A program made the position numbers and the translations under genes. Below, in pieces: positions 24,729 to 33,612 of a stretch of 49,794 nt of DNA (within the stretch, counting starts at the first letter, position 1; every line of letters begins with the position of its first letter). The stretch is from Butyrivibrio sp. (GTDB lineage: Bacteria; Bacillota; Clostridia; Lachnospirales; Lachnospiraceae): assembly GCA_024697425.1 (NCBI GenBank), contig JAILFT010000177.1:1-49794 (forward strand). The letters are read 5' to 3'. The notes under the pieces were generated by a model that was given only the letters and a program-made list of their open reading frames with translations, was not told the origin of the DNA and made no database searches.

Positions 24729-26125
24729 TATTGGAAGCCCTCCTCATCTTTAACTGAAGGAAGCATGTTGTAGACAACCAGTGAAATAACCGCTGTAACT
24801 ACGAATACCATGATTCCGATTACCGCTGCCATCCTGTAGTTGGTGTCGTTGACAGTCATCTTGTAGAGCCAAGTGATAAGAAGGTCTGAATAACCGGCCT
24901 TCTCGGCAAGATTGACTGACTGCGGCTTACCCTGTGTAAGAAGGTAAATAACGTTGAAGTTGTTGAGGTTTCCTGTAAACTGTGTCAGAAGGAAAGGTCC
25001 TGTGACAAACAGCATATATGGAAGGGTTATGCTCCTGAACATCTGCCAGGGATTGGCACCGTCAATTCTGGCGCTCTCGTAAAGATCCTCGGGAATGTTC
25101 ATGAGAAGTCCTGTTGCTATCAGCATCATGTAAGGAATACCGATCCAGATATTGACAACGATGATAGTGATCCTTGCCAGTATGGGATCTGTCCAGAAAG
25201 GAATATAGCTCTTGATGATTCCCCACTTTATAAGATATCCGTTGATAAGTCCGTCATTGGCAAACATCTTCATAACATAAAGAAGTGAAACGAACTGAGG
25301 AACCGCAATTGTAAGAACCAGGATGGTTCTCCAAAGTCTCTTAAACTTTATTCCCTTTTTGTTAATAAGCATGGCCACTGCAAGGCCAAGGAAATAGTTT
25401 GTAAATGTTGCAAAAAGAGCCCATACAAGGGTCCATGCAAGAACCTGAACGAATGTAGGTCCGATTCCCGCGCCGGAGAATGAAACCAGCTGTTTAAAGT
25501 TGCTAAGTCCGACCCAGGTGAAAAGATTTGTAGGTGACTGATGGTTCTTATCATAGTTGGTAAAAGCCACCAGAATCATGAATGCGATGGGAAGAACAGT
25601 AAATACAAAGATTCCCGTTACAGGAAGCGCAAGCAGTGTCTTGTGGAAATTCCTGTCAAAGAGTGAGTGGAATACTTCTCTGTTTGTGGGAAGCTTCTTG
25701 CCGCTTCTTATAAGTAATTCTTCCTTCTGATTTTCCTTGATATTCATATACCAAACCGCAATCAGTGCAATAACTGCGAAAATAGCCAGAACACCAAACA
25801 AAAGAATAAGGAATGAGTTGTCTCCGTATACCGTCTTTCTGCCAACCTTCTTGGTTGCCACTGTTCCGAGAGTTGAAATCTTGGACAGATACTGCCATCC
25901 GAAGCCTGTCATAAACCAGATGAAAAGAGCTTCACATGCAAGAAGCGCAGCTCCTATAAGAATCTGTCCTCTCATGATAGGTCCGAATCCGAAAATAAGG
26001 TAAGAGAGTTTTGTCTTCCAGTCTCCTTCCTTGAATATTACCCCTATATCCTTAAAGCCGTTTCCCACTGCCTTAAAGAACTGGGACGCAACGCCGGTTT
26101 TCTTTTTTTCTGCGTCCTGTGCCAT
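24728..26125 (-). CDS. malF: Sugar ABC transporter permease, MalF type
   Basis: A 465-residue permease from the ATG at 26125, which follows AAAGGAGG with nine-base spacing; upstream TTG and ATG codons at 26155 and 26146 precede that ribosome site and are rejected. Residues 1-150 are an N-terminal extension with two to three membrane helices (IMRGQILIGAALLACEALF, LLFGVLAIFAVIALIAVWY), then the six-helix MalF core from about 180. The EAA loop reads YESARIDGANPWQMFRSITL. It forms the channel with MalG and receives substrate from the lipoprotein encoded upstream at 26242-27582. Confidence 0.94.
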   Translation of the reverse strand: MAQDAEKKKTGVASQFFKAVGNGFKDIGVIFKEGDWKTKLSYLIFGFGPIMRGQILIGAALLACEALFIWFMTGFGWQYLSKISTLGTVATKKVGRKTVYGDNSFLILLFGVLAIFAVIALIAVWYMNIKENQKEELLIRSGKKLPTNREVFHSLFDRNFHKTLLALPVTGIFVFTVLPIAFMILVAFTNYDKNHQSPTNLFTWVGLSNFKQLVSFSGAGIGPTFVQVLAWTLVWALFATFTNYFLGLAVAMLINKKGIKFKRLWRTILVLTIAVPQFVSLLYVMKMFANDGLINGYLIKWGIIKSYIPFWTDPILARITIIVVNIWIGIPYMMLIATGLLMNIPEDLYESARIDGANPWQMFRSITLPYMLFVTGPFLLTQFTGNLNNFNVIYLLTQGKPQSVNLAEKAGYSDLLITWLYKMTVNDTNYRMAAVIGIMVFVVTAVISLVVYNMLPSVKDEEGFQ

Positions 26126-26241
26126 ACCTTCAAGCCTCCTTTGCATCTGTTGCAAGTTTGATTAGTTAAATACAGGCTCGGAAACATACCGGATCCGAGC
26201 CTGAAATAATTAGCATTTATAGATGAAGTTCTGTCTTCAAC

Positions 26242-27582
26242 TTACTGAGCGTATGACTCACATGTTGTCTGGAAGTCTGTAAGAGCCTTCATGAAGTCAT
26301 CATCGCTGGAATCCTTTGTGATCTCGCCTGAGATTACAGAATCACCAAGAGATGTTGCAAGTGACCAGTAGTCTCCGGGGTACTGTCCCTGAGGGATTGT
26401 GTACTGGAGCTGATCAGCAAGAGCTGAAAGAGCTTCGTCAGCCTGAACTGCATCAGACTTCTGAGCATTGAGGTTTGAAGGGCCCCAACCTACTGCATTG
26501 TATCTAGCAAGCTGAACTTCTTCGCTTGAAAGGAATGCTGCAAGAGCATCACAAACTGCAAGCTTGAGGTCATCTTCCTGAGGCTTAACACCAAGGAGCT
26601 TGAATCCACCGAATCCGCTCATCTGATATGTCTTGCCATCAGCGCCTTCGAATGTAGGAAGCTTAGCACATGCGTAGTTGTCACCGAAGAGATCCTTAGC
26701 TGCGCCTGCATCCCATGTTCCGTCTACGATAGCACCAACGTTTGTTGCGTTGCTGATAGCTGAACCGTTCTGGAATGCCTTGGAAGAAGCAACCTCTGCA
26801 ATCTTCTTAAGAGCTACAACACCTGCATCAGATGCATATGTTGAATTGCACTTTGTGAAGTTACCTGAATCATCTGTGTCGTATGTAAGCTCAGCACCTG
26901 CTCCGAAGAAGAATGCTGTCTGATACCAACCGGAGTTGATCTCGAAGTAGAAGTTCTTGCCTGCTGCTTCGCAATCAGCGATGATTCCCTCAAGAGTTGA
27001 AGGATCTGTTACAACGCTCTTGTCGTAGTAAAGGAAATATCCGTTATCGGATGTGATAGGATAAGCATAAAGTGTGCCACCAACTGTAGCTGCACCAACG
27101 GCACCGGCATCGTTCTGAGCCTTAACTGCCTCTGCGTTTGAATCCTCAACAACCTCAAGAGCACCTGCTGTTACAAGTCTTGCGATCTGATCCTGAGCGA
27201 ATGCATAGATATCTGCACCTGCCTCAACGTCTGTGATCATGTTTCCTGCTGCATCGCCTTCACCAACAGCCTCAACTGTGTAGGTGTAACCTGAGAACTC
27301 AGGATGTGCAGCCTGGAATGCTGCGATCTGCTCATTTGTGAAATCTACTACGTTGTCGGCAACCCAAATCTTGATCTCGCCTGTGCCGTAGTCTGTGATC
27401 TCCTCAGCTGCATCTGCAACTTCCTCTGCAGTCTGCTCAGCTGTCTCAGCAACCTCTGTTGCTGTCTCTGCTACATCGGTAGCTGTGTCTGCTACTGTCT
27501 GAGCTGCTTCATTGCCGCAGCCTGCAAGCAGGGTCATGCCCATAGCTGCTGTCAGCAATACAGAAACCAATTTCTTTTTCAT
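26242..27582 (-). CDS. malE: Extracellular sugar-binding lipoprotein, MalE type
   Basis: A 446-residue lipoprotein from the ATG at 27582 (GGAGGG six bases upstream). The signal peptide ends in the lipobox LLAGC. Residues about 26-63 are an Ala/Glu/Thr-rich linker with seven-residue repeats (TATDVAE, TATEVAE), then the binding domain begins (GEIKIWVADNVVDFTNEQIA; YPITSDNGYFLYYDKSVV; WDAGAAKDLFGDNYACAKLP). It catches sugar for MalFG. First gene of the operon, after a strong promoter with multiple operator-like sites. Its codon use is strongly biased, as expected for an abundant protein. Confidence 0.94.
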   Translation of the reverse strand: MKKKLVSVLLTAAMGMTLLAGCGNEAAQTVADTATDVAETATEVAETAEQTAEEVADAAEEITDYGTGEIKIWVADNVVDFTNEQIAAFQAAHPEFSGYTYTVEAVGEGDAAGNMITDVEAGADIYAFAQDQIARLVTAGALEVVEDSNAEAVKAQNDAGAVGAATVGGTLYAYPITSDNGYFLYYDKSVVTDPSTLEGIIADCEAAGKNFYFEINSGWYQTAFFFGAGAELTYDTDDSGNFTKCNSTYASDAGVVALKKIAEVASSKAFQNGSAISNATNVGAIVDGTWDAGAAKDLFGDNYACAKLPTFEGADGKTYQMSGFGGFKLLGVKPQEDDLKLAVCDALAAFLSSEEVQLARYNAVGWGPSNLNAQKSDAVQADEALSALADQLQYTIPQGQYPGDYWSLATSLGDSVISGEITKDSSDDDFMKALTDFQTTCESYAQ

Positions 27583-27617
27583 ATTTTTCCCTCCATTTTC
27601 TAAAAAGGACTGCGCAA

Positions 27618-27632
27618 TTTTGCGCAATCGGT
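27618..27632. promoter_or_regulatory. Operator-like site, promoter-proximal copy
   Basis: TTTTGCGCAATCGGT, identical to the copy at 27769-27783. Here it is joined to a second half so that TGCGCAATTTTGCGCA (27611-27626) is a perfect palindrome. It lies just downstream of the expected malE transcription start. Confidence 0.6.
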
Positions 27633-27645
27633 TGCTCACACATAG

Positions 27646-27674
27646 AGTATATTTCTTGTGCATATTTTTGTCAA
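27646..27674 (-). promoter_or_regulatory. SigmaA promoter of malE
   Basis: Minus strand TTGACA (27669-27674), 17-bp spacer, TATACT (27646-27651). This is the best promoter of the region, 64 bp before the malE start codon. Confidence 0.9.
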
Positions 27675-27736
27675 CTAACACTTTTTTATAATATTATACC
27701 GTTTTATTTATACATAATGCACATTGACAAAGTTAA

Positions 27737-27768
27737 CGGTAACGATTCCGGTAACGTTGTCGGTAACG
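27737..27768. repeat. Three CGGTAACG direct repeats with 12-bp period
   Basis: CGGTAACG occurs at 27737-27744, 27749-27756 and 27761-27768, exactly 12 bp apart, with a variant CGGTGACG at 27780-27787. Parts form AACGTT palindromes, as in LacI-family sites. The array ends about 65 bp upstream of the malE -35 box. Confidence 0.7.
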
Positions 27769-27783
27769 TTTTGCGCAATCGGT
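27769..27783. promoter_or_regulatory. Operator-like site, distal copy
   Basis: TTTTGCGCAATCGGT, exactly as at 27618-27632, with 151 bp between the two. Such paired sites around a promoter suit repression by looping. Confidence 0.55.
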
Positions 27784-27795
27784 GACGCCATAAGC

Positions 27796-28953
27796 TCAAG
27801 CGCTGATTTTGCGGTAATATGCACCATTCTGCGCTATCTGTCCGGTGGATGTAAGGTCCATTAACGTCCCTATGAGCATCGGAATCGACACTTCCACACC
27901 TCTTCTGTAGAGTTCATCCATGATGTAGGAGGTTGAAACCGGGATTATATCCACCGTTTCAAGGATCAGTTCCTCAAGGCTTAAAGGGCGTGGTGTTGCC
28001 GGTTCCAGCGGATTCTTCGGATCAAAGTCCTCCGCTTCATCATCAAATACACCTTCCTCTTCAGCTGTCTTTCCGGCTTCAGGTCTTATCCTCAGTCTGT
28101 CCAGCACATCCTCCACGTCCACGGCTATACCGGCTCCCTGACTGATAATGCTGTTGCAGCCGTCACTGAGCCTGTCCGTAACTCTTCCGGGAACCGCCAG
28201 CACTTCCCTTCCCTGTTCCAGAGCGGTATCAACGGTTATCTGGGTTCCGGATTTTTTCCTGGCTTCAACCACCAGCACCACATCCGCCAAGGCACTGATG
28301 ATCCTGTTCCTTACAGGGAAGTTCCTGCTCTCCGGAAGTGTCCCCGGGGCATATTCGGAAATTATGCCGCCAGAGGATACTATTCCGTCATATATGACTC
28401 TGTTTTCCTCCGGGTAACAGATATCGGGTCCGCATCCCAAAACTCCGAAGGTACTTCCTCCGGCATCAAGAGCTGCTGCCTGTGCAATTCCGTCTACTCC
28501 CCTGGCCATGCCGCTGATGATCTGAACCCCTGAAAGGGCCAGCCCTCTTCCGAAGTGTCTTGCGGCATATCTTCCGTACTCCGAACACATCCTGGCTCCG
28601 ATAATGGCAACGGAAGGCTTCCCGGGATCCGGCAGATGTCCGTTAACATACAGGGCAAAAGGCGGATTGTGGATATTCTTGAGCTTCTCCGGGAAATCCG
28701 GCTCAATCCTTGATATAAAACGAATGCCTTTCTCCTGAAGCTTTTTCTTTTCCCTGTCAAAATCCCAGTCAAAGCGGGACTTTTCAATAGCCTTTACCTG
28801 TTTCTGTGTCAGGATGGCAGACAACTCTTTTGCCTTCATCCCATATATATCCCTGCAGCTAAGACCGCTGCAAAGGAGCTTGTCCGCGCTGGCATTGCCG
28901 ATCCCCGGCACATTAAACAGCCACAGCGCATAATCTTTTTCTGTTAATTCCAT
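27796..28953 (-). CDS. dprA: DNA processing protein DprA
   Basis: Binds incoming single-stranded DNA during natural transformation and loads RecA. The 385-residue protein has an N-terminal helix-hairpin-helix part (VPGIGNASADKLL), the Rossmann core of the family (SVAIIGARMCSEYGR, ISGMARGVDGIAQAAAL, LPESRNFPVRNRIISAL, KSGTQITVDTALEQGREV) and a C-terminal winged-helix domain (ILETVDIIPVSTSYIMDELYRRGVEV). It follows comM by three bases and is co-translated with it. DprA is found in many bacteria not known to be competent, so competence is not proven. Confidence 0.96.
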   Translation of the reverse strand: MELTEKDYALWLFNVPGIGNASADKLLCSGLSCRDIYGMKAKELSAILTQKQVKAIEKSRFDWDFDREKKKLQEKGIRFISRIEPDFPEKLKNIHNPPFALYVNGHLPDPGKPSVAIIGARMCSEYGRYAARHFGRGLALSGVQIISGMARGVDGIAQAAALDAGGSTFGVLGCGPDICYPEENRVIYDGIVSSGGIISEYAPGTLPESRNFPVRNRIISALADVVLVVEARKKSGTQITVDTALEQGREVLAVPGRVTDRLSDGCNSIISQGAGIAVDVEDVLDRLRIRPEAGKTAEEEGVFDDEAEDFDPKNPLEPATPRPLSLEELILETVDIIPVSTSYIMDELYRRGVEVSIPMLIGTLMDLTSTGQIAQNGAYYRKISA

Positions 28954-28956
28954 TTT

Positions 28957-30525
28957 CTATTCCTCCGTCTGCTGCCAGTATTTGCCGTCGGTTATCCTGT
29001 AACCCACTGCCTCCATAAGGTGGATCTGCCCGATCTCCTTTGAGCCGTCTATGTCGGCTATGGTTCTGGCAACTCTCAGTATTTTGTGATAGGCCCTGGC
29101 ACTGAGTTCCATGGTGCAAAAGACCTGTTCAAGATAACTCTCCTCTTTGGGGCCAAGGCGGCAGTATTTTTCGATGTCCTTGGGGCTCATCTCGGAATTG
29201 AACTTGAGCTTTGTCCCCTTAAAGCGCTCCTCCTGAAGAGCCCTGGCTCTCATGACCCTTTCTCTTATGGAACTGCTGGATTCGTTTGCAGTCCTGCACT
29301 TATTGCTAAGGTCCGCAATATCAACCCTTTTTGCCTCCACACAGATGTCCACTCTGTCCAGCACCGGACCTGAAATGTGCCCAAGATAACGTCTTATCTC
29401 ATTTGGGGTGCACCTGCATTTGTTCCTGTCGGGATAAAAGCCGCAGGGACATGGGTTCAGGGCCCCTACAAGCTGAAAATCCGCAGGGTAGGTATAGGTC
29501 CCGCGATTTCTCACTATATGGACATTCCTATCCTCCAGCGGTTGCCTTAGCATATCCAGCTTTGCTCTGGAAAACTCAGGCATCTCATCCAGGAAAAGAA
29601 CCCCTCTGTGGGCAAGGGATATTATGCCGGGCCTTGGCACGCTGCCGCCTCCCACAAGAGCTGTCTCCGTCACCAGATGGTGAGTGCTCATAAAGGGTCT
29701 TTGGGTGATAAGGGTCTTGTCATCTCCCATCATTCCCGCCACGGAATATATGGTGGACACCTCGAGACTTTCCTCCGGCGTAAGTGGCGGAAGTATGGTG
29801 GGTATTCTCTTGGCTATCATGCTTTTCCCAGCTCCCGGCGGCCCGATGATCATGATATGGTGAAAGCCCGCTGCAGCTATCTCCACAGCTCTTTTCACCG
29901 CCGCCTGCCCGTTTATGTCTGCAAAATCCAGATCATATCTGCCCTTATGCGCCTGTGCAAAGAGAGCCTTCACATCTACCTTCGTTGGCTTTATCAGAAG
30001 GTCCCTCTCTTTGGGATCTGCATTAAGATACCCTGCCGCTTCCTGAAGCGAGCTTACACCGATGACCTTTATTTCCTCGACCACAGCTCCTTCTCTGGCA
30101 TTTCCCAGAGGAAGTATAGCTGTCCTGTAGCCCATTTCCTTTGCCTTGGCAACTATGGGAAGAGCACCCTTTATCTCCTTGACCTCACCGTCAAGGCCCA
30201 GTTCTCCAAGGACTATGGTATCCGCAAGGCTCGCCTCCTCTATCTCTCCCATGGCAGCCATGATCCCCACAGCCACCGGAAGATCCACCACCACTCCGGT
30301 TTTTCTGATGTCAGCCGGCGAGAGGTTTATGGTTATCCTGGCGGCAGGGATCTTTGTCCCGGCGTTTTTAAGAGCCACCTTGACTCTGTCCCCGGCTTCC
30401 CTTACTTCGCCGCTCATAAATCCTACCATGTTAAATCCCGGAAGTCCGTCTGCCACATCCACCTCTACCTGCATAAGGTACGGTAAGATGCCGCCTACGG
30501 CTCCCGATGTAATTGAACTGAACAT
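28957..30525 (-). CDS. comM: YifB/ComM family Mg-chelatase-like AAA ATPase
   Basis: In competent bacteria ComM is a helicase that drives branch migration of transformed DNA. The 522-residue protein starts at the ATG at 30525 (AAAGGA upstream); in-frame codons farther upstream lack a ribosome site. Residues 1-165 are the N-terminal ChlI-like domain (PGFNMVGFMSGEVREAGDRV, LSPADIRKTG), Walker A is GPPGAGKS (228-235), Walker B is GVLFLDEMPEF, and a Cys-rich insert (CPCGFYPDRNKCRC) is typical. It forms a pair with dprA. A GC-rich 6-bp hairpin (30579-30594) lies in its upstream region. Confidence 0.95.
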   Translation of the reverse strand: MFSSITSGAVGGILPYLMQVEVDVADGLPGFNMVGFMSGEVREAGDRVKVALKNAGTKIPAARITINLSPADIRKTGVVVDLPVAVGIMAAMGEIEEASLADTIVLGELGLDGEVKEIKGALPIVAKAKEMGYRTAILPLGNAREGAVVEEIKVIGVSSLQEAAGYLNADPKERDLLIKPTKVDVKALFAQAHKGRYDLDFADINGQAAVKRAVEIAAAGFHHIMIIGPPGAGKSMIAKRIPTILPPLTPEESLEVSTIYSVAGMMGDDKTLITQRPFMSTHHLVTETALVGGGSVPRPGIISLAHRGVLFLDEMPEFSRAKLDMLRQPLEDRNVHIVRNRGTYTYPADFQLVGALNPCPCGFYPDRNKCRCTPNEIRRYLGHISGPVLDRVDICVEAKRVDIADLSNKCRTANESSSSIRERVMRARALQEERFKGTKLKFNSEMSPKDIEKYCRLGPKEESYLEQVFCTMELSARAYHKILRVARTIADIDGSKEIGQIHLMEAVGYRITDGKYWQQTEE

Positions 30526-30607
30526 ATTGTTTCCTTTCTTGATTTCTGTATCCGGAAATTCTTTTGAAATAACCCGACGCGCCGATGCCGGCGCAAAGAA
30601 AAAAACA

Positions 30608-30647
30608 TAAAACAAAATCGACCTGCTAATTGTATAACAGGTCGATT
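30608..30647 (-). terminator. Terminator after pilT
   Basis: AATCGACCTG (minus strand 30638-30647) pairs with CAGGTCGATT (30616-30625), a perfect 10-bp stem followed by TTTTGTTTTA. Between it and pilT the 12-mer GATTTTCTTAAG is repeated at 30662 and 30683. Confidence 0.9.
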
Positions 30648-30709
30648 CAAAAAGTCTTTAAGATTTTCTTAAGAATTCTTATGATTTTCTTAAGATTGAA
30701 ATTATCATG

Positions 30710-31771
30710 TTATCTGAGCATCTTGTTCTGCATTGTATCGGGATCCTGGGCAAACTGAAGAGCAATCTCCCTGGAAATCTTCCCGGATCTGTAAAGTTCC
30801 AGAATAGCGTCATCCATGGTGATCATTCCCTGCTTCCTGTAGGTCTGCATGTAAGTGATCAGCTGATGTGACTTGCCCTCACGGATAAGATTCCTTACAG
30901 CACTGTTAACGTGAAGCACCTCAAAAGCAGCAAGTCTTGAAACTCCGTCACCGGAAGGGATCAGCTGCTGACAGATGACAGCCTCAAGAACTCCCGCCAG
31001 CTGTATTCTGATCTGCTGCTGCTGATGGGACGGGAATACATCTATAAGTCTGTCCACAGTGTTGGAAGCACCGATGGTATGAACGGTGGAAAGTACCAGA
31101 TGTCCGGTCTCCGCTGCGGTTATGGCTGTACTGATGGTCTCAAGGTCACGCATCTCTCCCACAAGGATAACATCGGGATCCTCACGAAGGGCAGCCCTCA
31201 GTGCGCTGGCATAGCTGTTGGAGTCGGTACCTATCTCTCTCTGGTTAACGATTGACTGATGATGCTGATAGGTAAACTCGATGGGGTCTTCCAGTGTGAT
31301 AACATGGGCTTCCCTGTTGTTGTTGATCTTGTCAATAATGGAAGCCAGAGTTGTGGATTTACCGCTTCCTGTAGGTCCCGTTACCAGAACCAGTCCCCTC
31401 TTTTTCTGATAAAGATCTATGACCGTATCGGGAATGCCAAGGGACTCAGATGAGGGAATCTCCGAAGCCACAACTCTGAAAGCCATGGCAATAGAGCCTC
31501 TTTGTTTGAACAGATTAAGCCTGTAACGTCCTACTCCTCTTATGGAAAAAGACATATCGCACTGTCCGTTTTCTTCCAGCTTGGCCGCCTGTTTCTCATC
31601 CATTACTTCATTGGCGATCTCAAGTGTATCCGGCGGAAGCATCCTGTCATATCCTTCCATGATCACAAGCTTGCCGTGAAGCCTCATCTTGGGCGGAATA
31701 CCTACGGTAATGTGAACATCCGAAGCCCCTCTTTCTTTTGCTTCCTTCAAAATTTCTTCGATCCTTGACAT
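30710..31771 (-). CDS. pilT: Type IV pilus retraction ATPase PilT
   Basis: A 353-residue hexameric ATPase that retracts type IV pili. Walker A is GPTGSGKST (132-140), the Asp box is ITLEDPIEF, Walker B is DPDVILVGEMRD, and the His box is TAAETGHLVLSTVHT. The C-terminal AIRNLIREGK-like retraction motif is present as AVRNLIREGKSHQL. No other pilus gene lies in the window; it is transcribed with the HD protein gene 16 bp upstream and closed by a terminator. Pilus assembly genes should be elsewhere. GAGGGG precedes the ATG at 31771. Confidence 0.96.
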   Translation of the reverse strand: MSRIEEILKEAKERGASDVHITVGIPPKMRLHGKLVIMEGYDRMLPPDTLEIANEVMDEKQAAKLEENGQCDMSFSIRGVGRYRLNLFKQRGSIAMAFRVVASEIPSSESLGIPDTVIDLYQKKRGLVLVTGPTGSGKSTTLASIIDKINNNREAHVITLEDPIEFTYQHHQSIVNQREIGTDSNSYASALRAALREDPDVILVGEMRDLETISTAITAAETGHLVLSTVHTIGASNTVDRLIDVFPSHQQQQIRIQLAGVLEAVICQQLIPSGDGVSRLAAFEVLHVNSAVRNLIREGKSHQLITYMQTYRKQGMITMDDAILELYRSGKISREIALQFAQDPDTMQNKMLR

Positions 31772-31787
31772 ATCTTCCCCTCACTTA

Positions 31788-32909
31788 TCATACATAAACA
31801 GGCTCCTCAACAGTAATACCAAGGGCTTTCATCTTGGCAGTATCCATAACATATCTGTTGTCCATGGTCTTCATGATATCCACGATCTCAATATCCCCGT
31901 AGGCCCTTTTATTTGACAGGTCTATTATGGAGTTATCCCTGAAGCTAAGGACTGTAGGTCTTAGGAAATCATCATCATTGGTCCTGATGACAAGTGCCTT
32001 CTCGCCGGTATTGAGTTCCACGCTGATGCCCGGCATCAGAATATTAAGTGAATCGGTAAGGCCCTTAACCACCTTGGGATCAAATACATCGGGTCTTTGC
32101 ATCATCTTCCTGATGACCACCACCTCCGAAGTGGGCGAATCATCCACACGGACCGAAGTCTCCTTGTCGTAAATACCCGCCACCACCAGTACCCTGGCAG
32201 CCAGCAGTGTCTTCATGTTCTGCGAAGGAGCATCGCTCCAGTAATCAAGAAGGATCTTTCTGGCCTGATTGCAGGCTCTTTTTATATTGGGCTGAGATGA
32301 AAAGGCATCATCTATTATGGGGTATCCGGCCACCTCATGGCCGTCTATTACAGCTCTCTCATCAGCACTGCAAAACTGCTTGGACTGCAGATCCGGAGGC
32401 AGGGTCAGTTTGCCGATATCGTGAATTACGGCAGCCATCACCGCCTCATTCTGATCCGAGAGCGGAACATTCATTGTATGGGTTATGGCCGCGGAAAGAA
32501 TGGCCACATTAAGACTGTGTTTATAGATATAGTCATCTTCACTTCGAAGGGACTGCTGGAAAGTGATCTTCTTCCTGAGATTCCCATAGCTTTTGATGAT
32601 CTGGGCGCAGATATTGGGGAATCTCTCCTGCTTGTGGTTCTTGACTATCTTCTGAAGTTCCTCCATGATCTCGTGGTACATGACTGTCTGGAATCTCTCG
32701 AATTCCAGGTCGTCCTCTGTCATGGGAGGCACCGGTTCTGCCGGCTCAAGAATAAACAGCCCAATAAGACCAAAGCTCTTGATATTCTCAATCGCCTGCA
32801 TGTCCTTCAGAACCGCAGCGCGATCGTATAAGAGCACGCCTTTCTTGCTGTATATGGGCTTGGCCAGTCTCATACCCGGTTTCAACTCATCACTTTTGAT
32901 AAAAAGCAT
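31788..32909 (-). CDS. HD-GYP-like protein lacking the GYP motif
   Basis: A 373-residue cytoplasmic protein from the ATG at 32909 (AGGAG eight bases upstream); a GTG at 32918 is less likely. Residues 1-55 are an N-terminal domain often seen before HD-GYP (LKPGMRLAKPIYSKKGVLL). The HD part has His131, the His163-Asp164 pair in HDIGKL, and His191 in GHEVAGYPII, but the HHExxDGxGYP loop that c-di-GMP phosphodiesterases need is missing; the helix after it (AARVLVVAGIYDKET) is kept. Metal binding is likely but c-di-GMP cleavage is doubtful. It is co-transcribed with pilT, so a role in pilus control is plausible (inference). Confidence 0.85.
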   Translation of the reverse strand: MLFIKSDELKPGMRLAKPIYSKKGVLLYDRAAVLKDMQAIENIKSFGLIGLFILEPAEPVPPMTEDDLEFERFQTVMYHEIMEELQKIVKNHKQERFPNICAQIIKSYGNLRKKITFQQSLRSEDDYIYKHSLNVAILSAAITHTMNVPLSDQNEAVMAAVIHDIGKLTLPPDLQSKQFCSADERAVIDGHEVAGYPIIDDAFSSQPNIKRACNQARKILLDYWSDAPSQNMKTLLAARVLVVAGIYDKETSVRVDDSPTSEVVVIRKMMQRPDVFDPKVVKGLTDSLNILMPGISVELNTGEKALVIRTNDDDFLRPTVLSFRDNSIIDLSNKRAYGDIEIVDIMKTMDNRYVMDTAKMKALGITVEEPVYV

Positions 32910-32947
32910 AGAAACCACTCCTGTAGCAAAATAATCCGTATATATAA

Positions 32948-32976
32948 ATTATGATGCTAAAGTGGTAAAAAATCAA
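32948..32976 (-). promoter_or_regulatory. Promoter of the HD-pilT unit
   Basis: Minus strand TTGATT (32971-32976), 17-bp spacer, CATAAT (32948-32953), 39 bp before the HD gene start. Confidence 0.5.
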
Positions 32977-32996
32977 TCATATTACGATGAACATTG

Positions 32997-33593
32997 TCAC
33001 GTTAATTCGTCAAGAGTACTGCCATAGGAAGCCAGAAACTCATTGACAAAGTCCAATACCTCGGGGAGTTCGTGGTACATACTCCTGATGGCCTTGCCGG
33101 TGCTCTCTTTGGCTGTTCTGAATTCGCTGTTGCCGGCATTCATCTCGCCGATACACTTGATAAGAGCCGAAAGCTTATCCGCAGCCTTCACCAGCTTTCT
33201 CATATAGAGCTCATTCTCATCCTGACTTGCCGGTTTGAATATCTCCTCAAAAGAAGGCCGAAGATCCTCAGGAAGCTTCTCTAAAAGCTTGTTGTCGGCA
33301 ATGGCCTCCACCTCTTTGTAAGCGTGCTTAAGCTCGGAATTGAAGTACTTGACGGGAGTCGGCATATCCCCGGTGATGATCTCCGATGCGTCGTGATAGA
33401 GCCCGATGAGAGCCGCCTTGTTAGCATCAAGGTTCCTGCCGTAGCGAACATTGCCAATGGTGCAAAGTGCATGAGCGATCATGGCCACCTCCATGGAATG
33501 CTCGCAAAGATTCTCAGCCCTTGTATTGCGCATCAGCGCCCATCTCTCTATGTATTTCATCCTTGATATCAGTGCAAAAAAGTTGTAGTTCAT
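32997..33593 (-). CDS. yfbR: 5'-deoxynucleotidase YfbR
   Basis: HD-domain phosphohydrolase that removes phosphate from deoxyribonucleoside 5'-monophosphates. The 198-residue protein lines up with Escherichia coli YfbR over its whole length as remembered, with the shared stretches RWALMRN, ENLCEHSMEVAMIAHAL and YHDASEIITGDMPTPVKYFN. Metal and catalytic residues are His32, His67, Asp68, Glu71, Asp76 and the Asp of KAADKLSAL. The ATG at 33593 is used because GGGAGG ends directly at an earlier ATG (33599). Third gene of lepA-hemW-yfbR, 19 bp after hemW. Confidence 0.92.
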   Translation of the reverse strand: MNYNFFALISRMKYIERWALMRNTRAENLCEHSMEVAMIAHALCTIGNVRYGRNLDANKAALIGLYHDASEIITGDMPTPVKYFNSELKHAYKEVEAIADNKLLEKLPEDLRPSFEEIFKPASQDENELYMRKLVKAADKLSALIKCIGEMNAGNSEFRTAKESTGKAIRSMYHELPEVLDFVNEFLASYGSTLDELT

Positions 33594-33612
33594 AACCATC
33601 CTCCCAATATTA

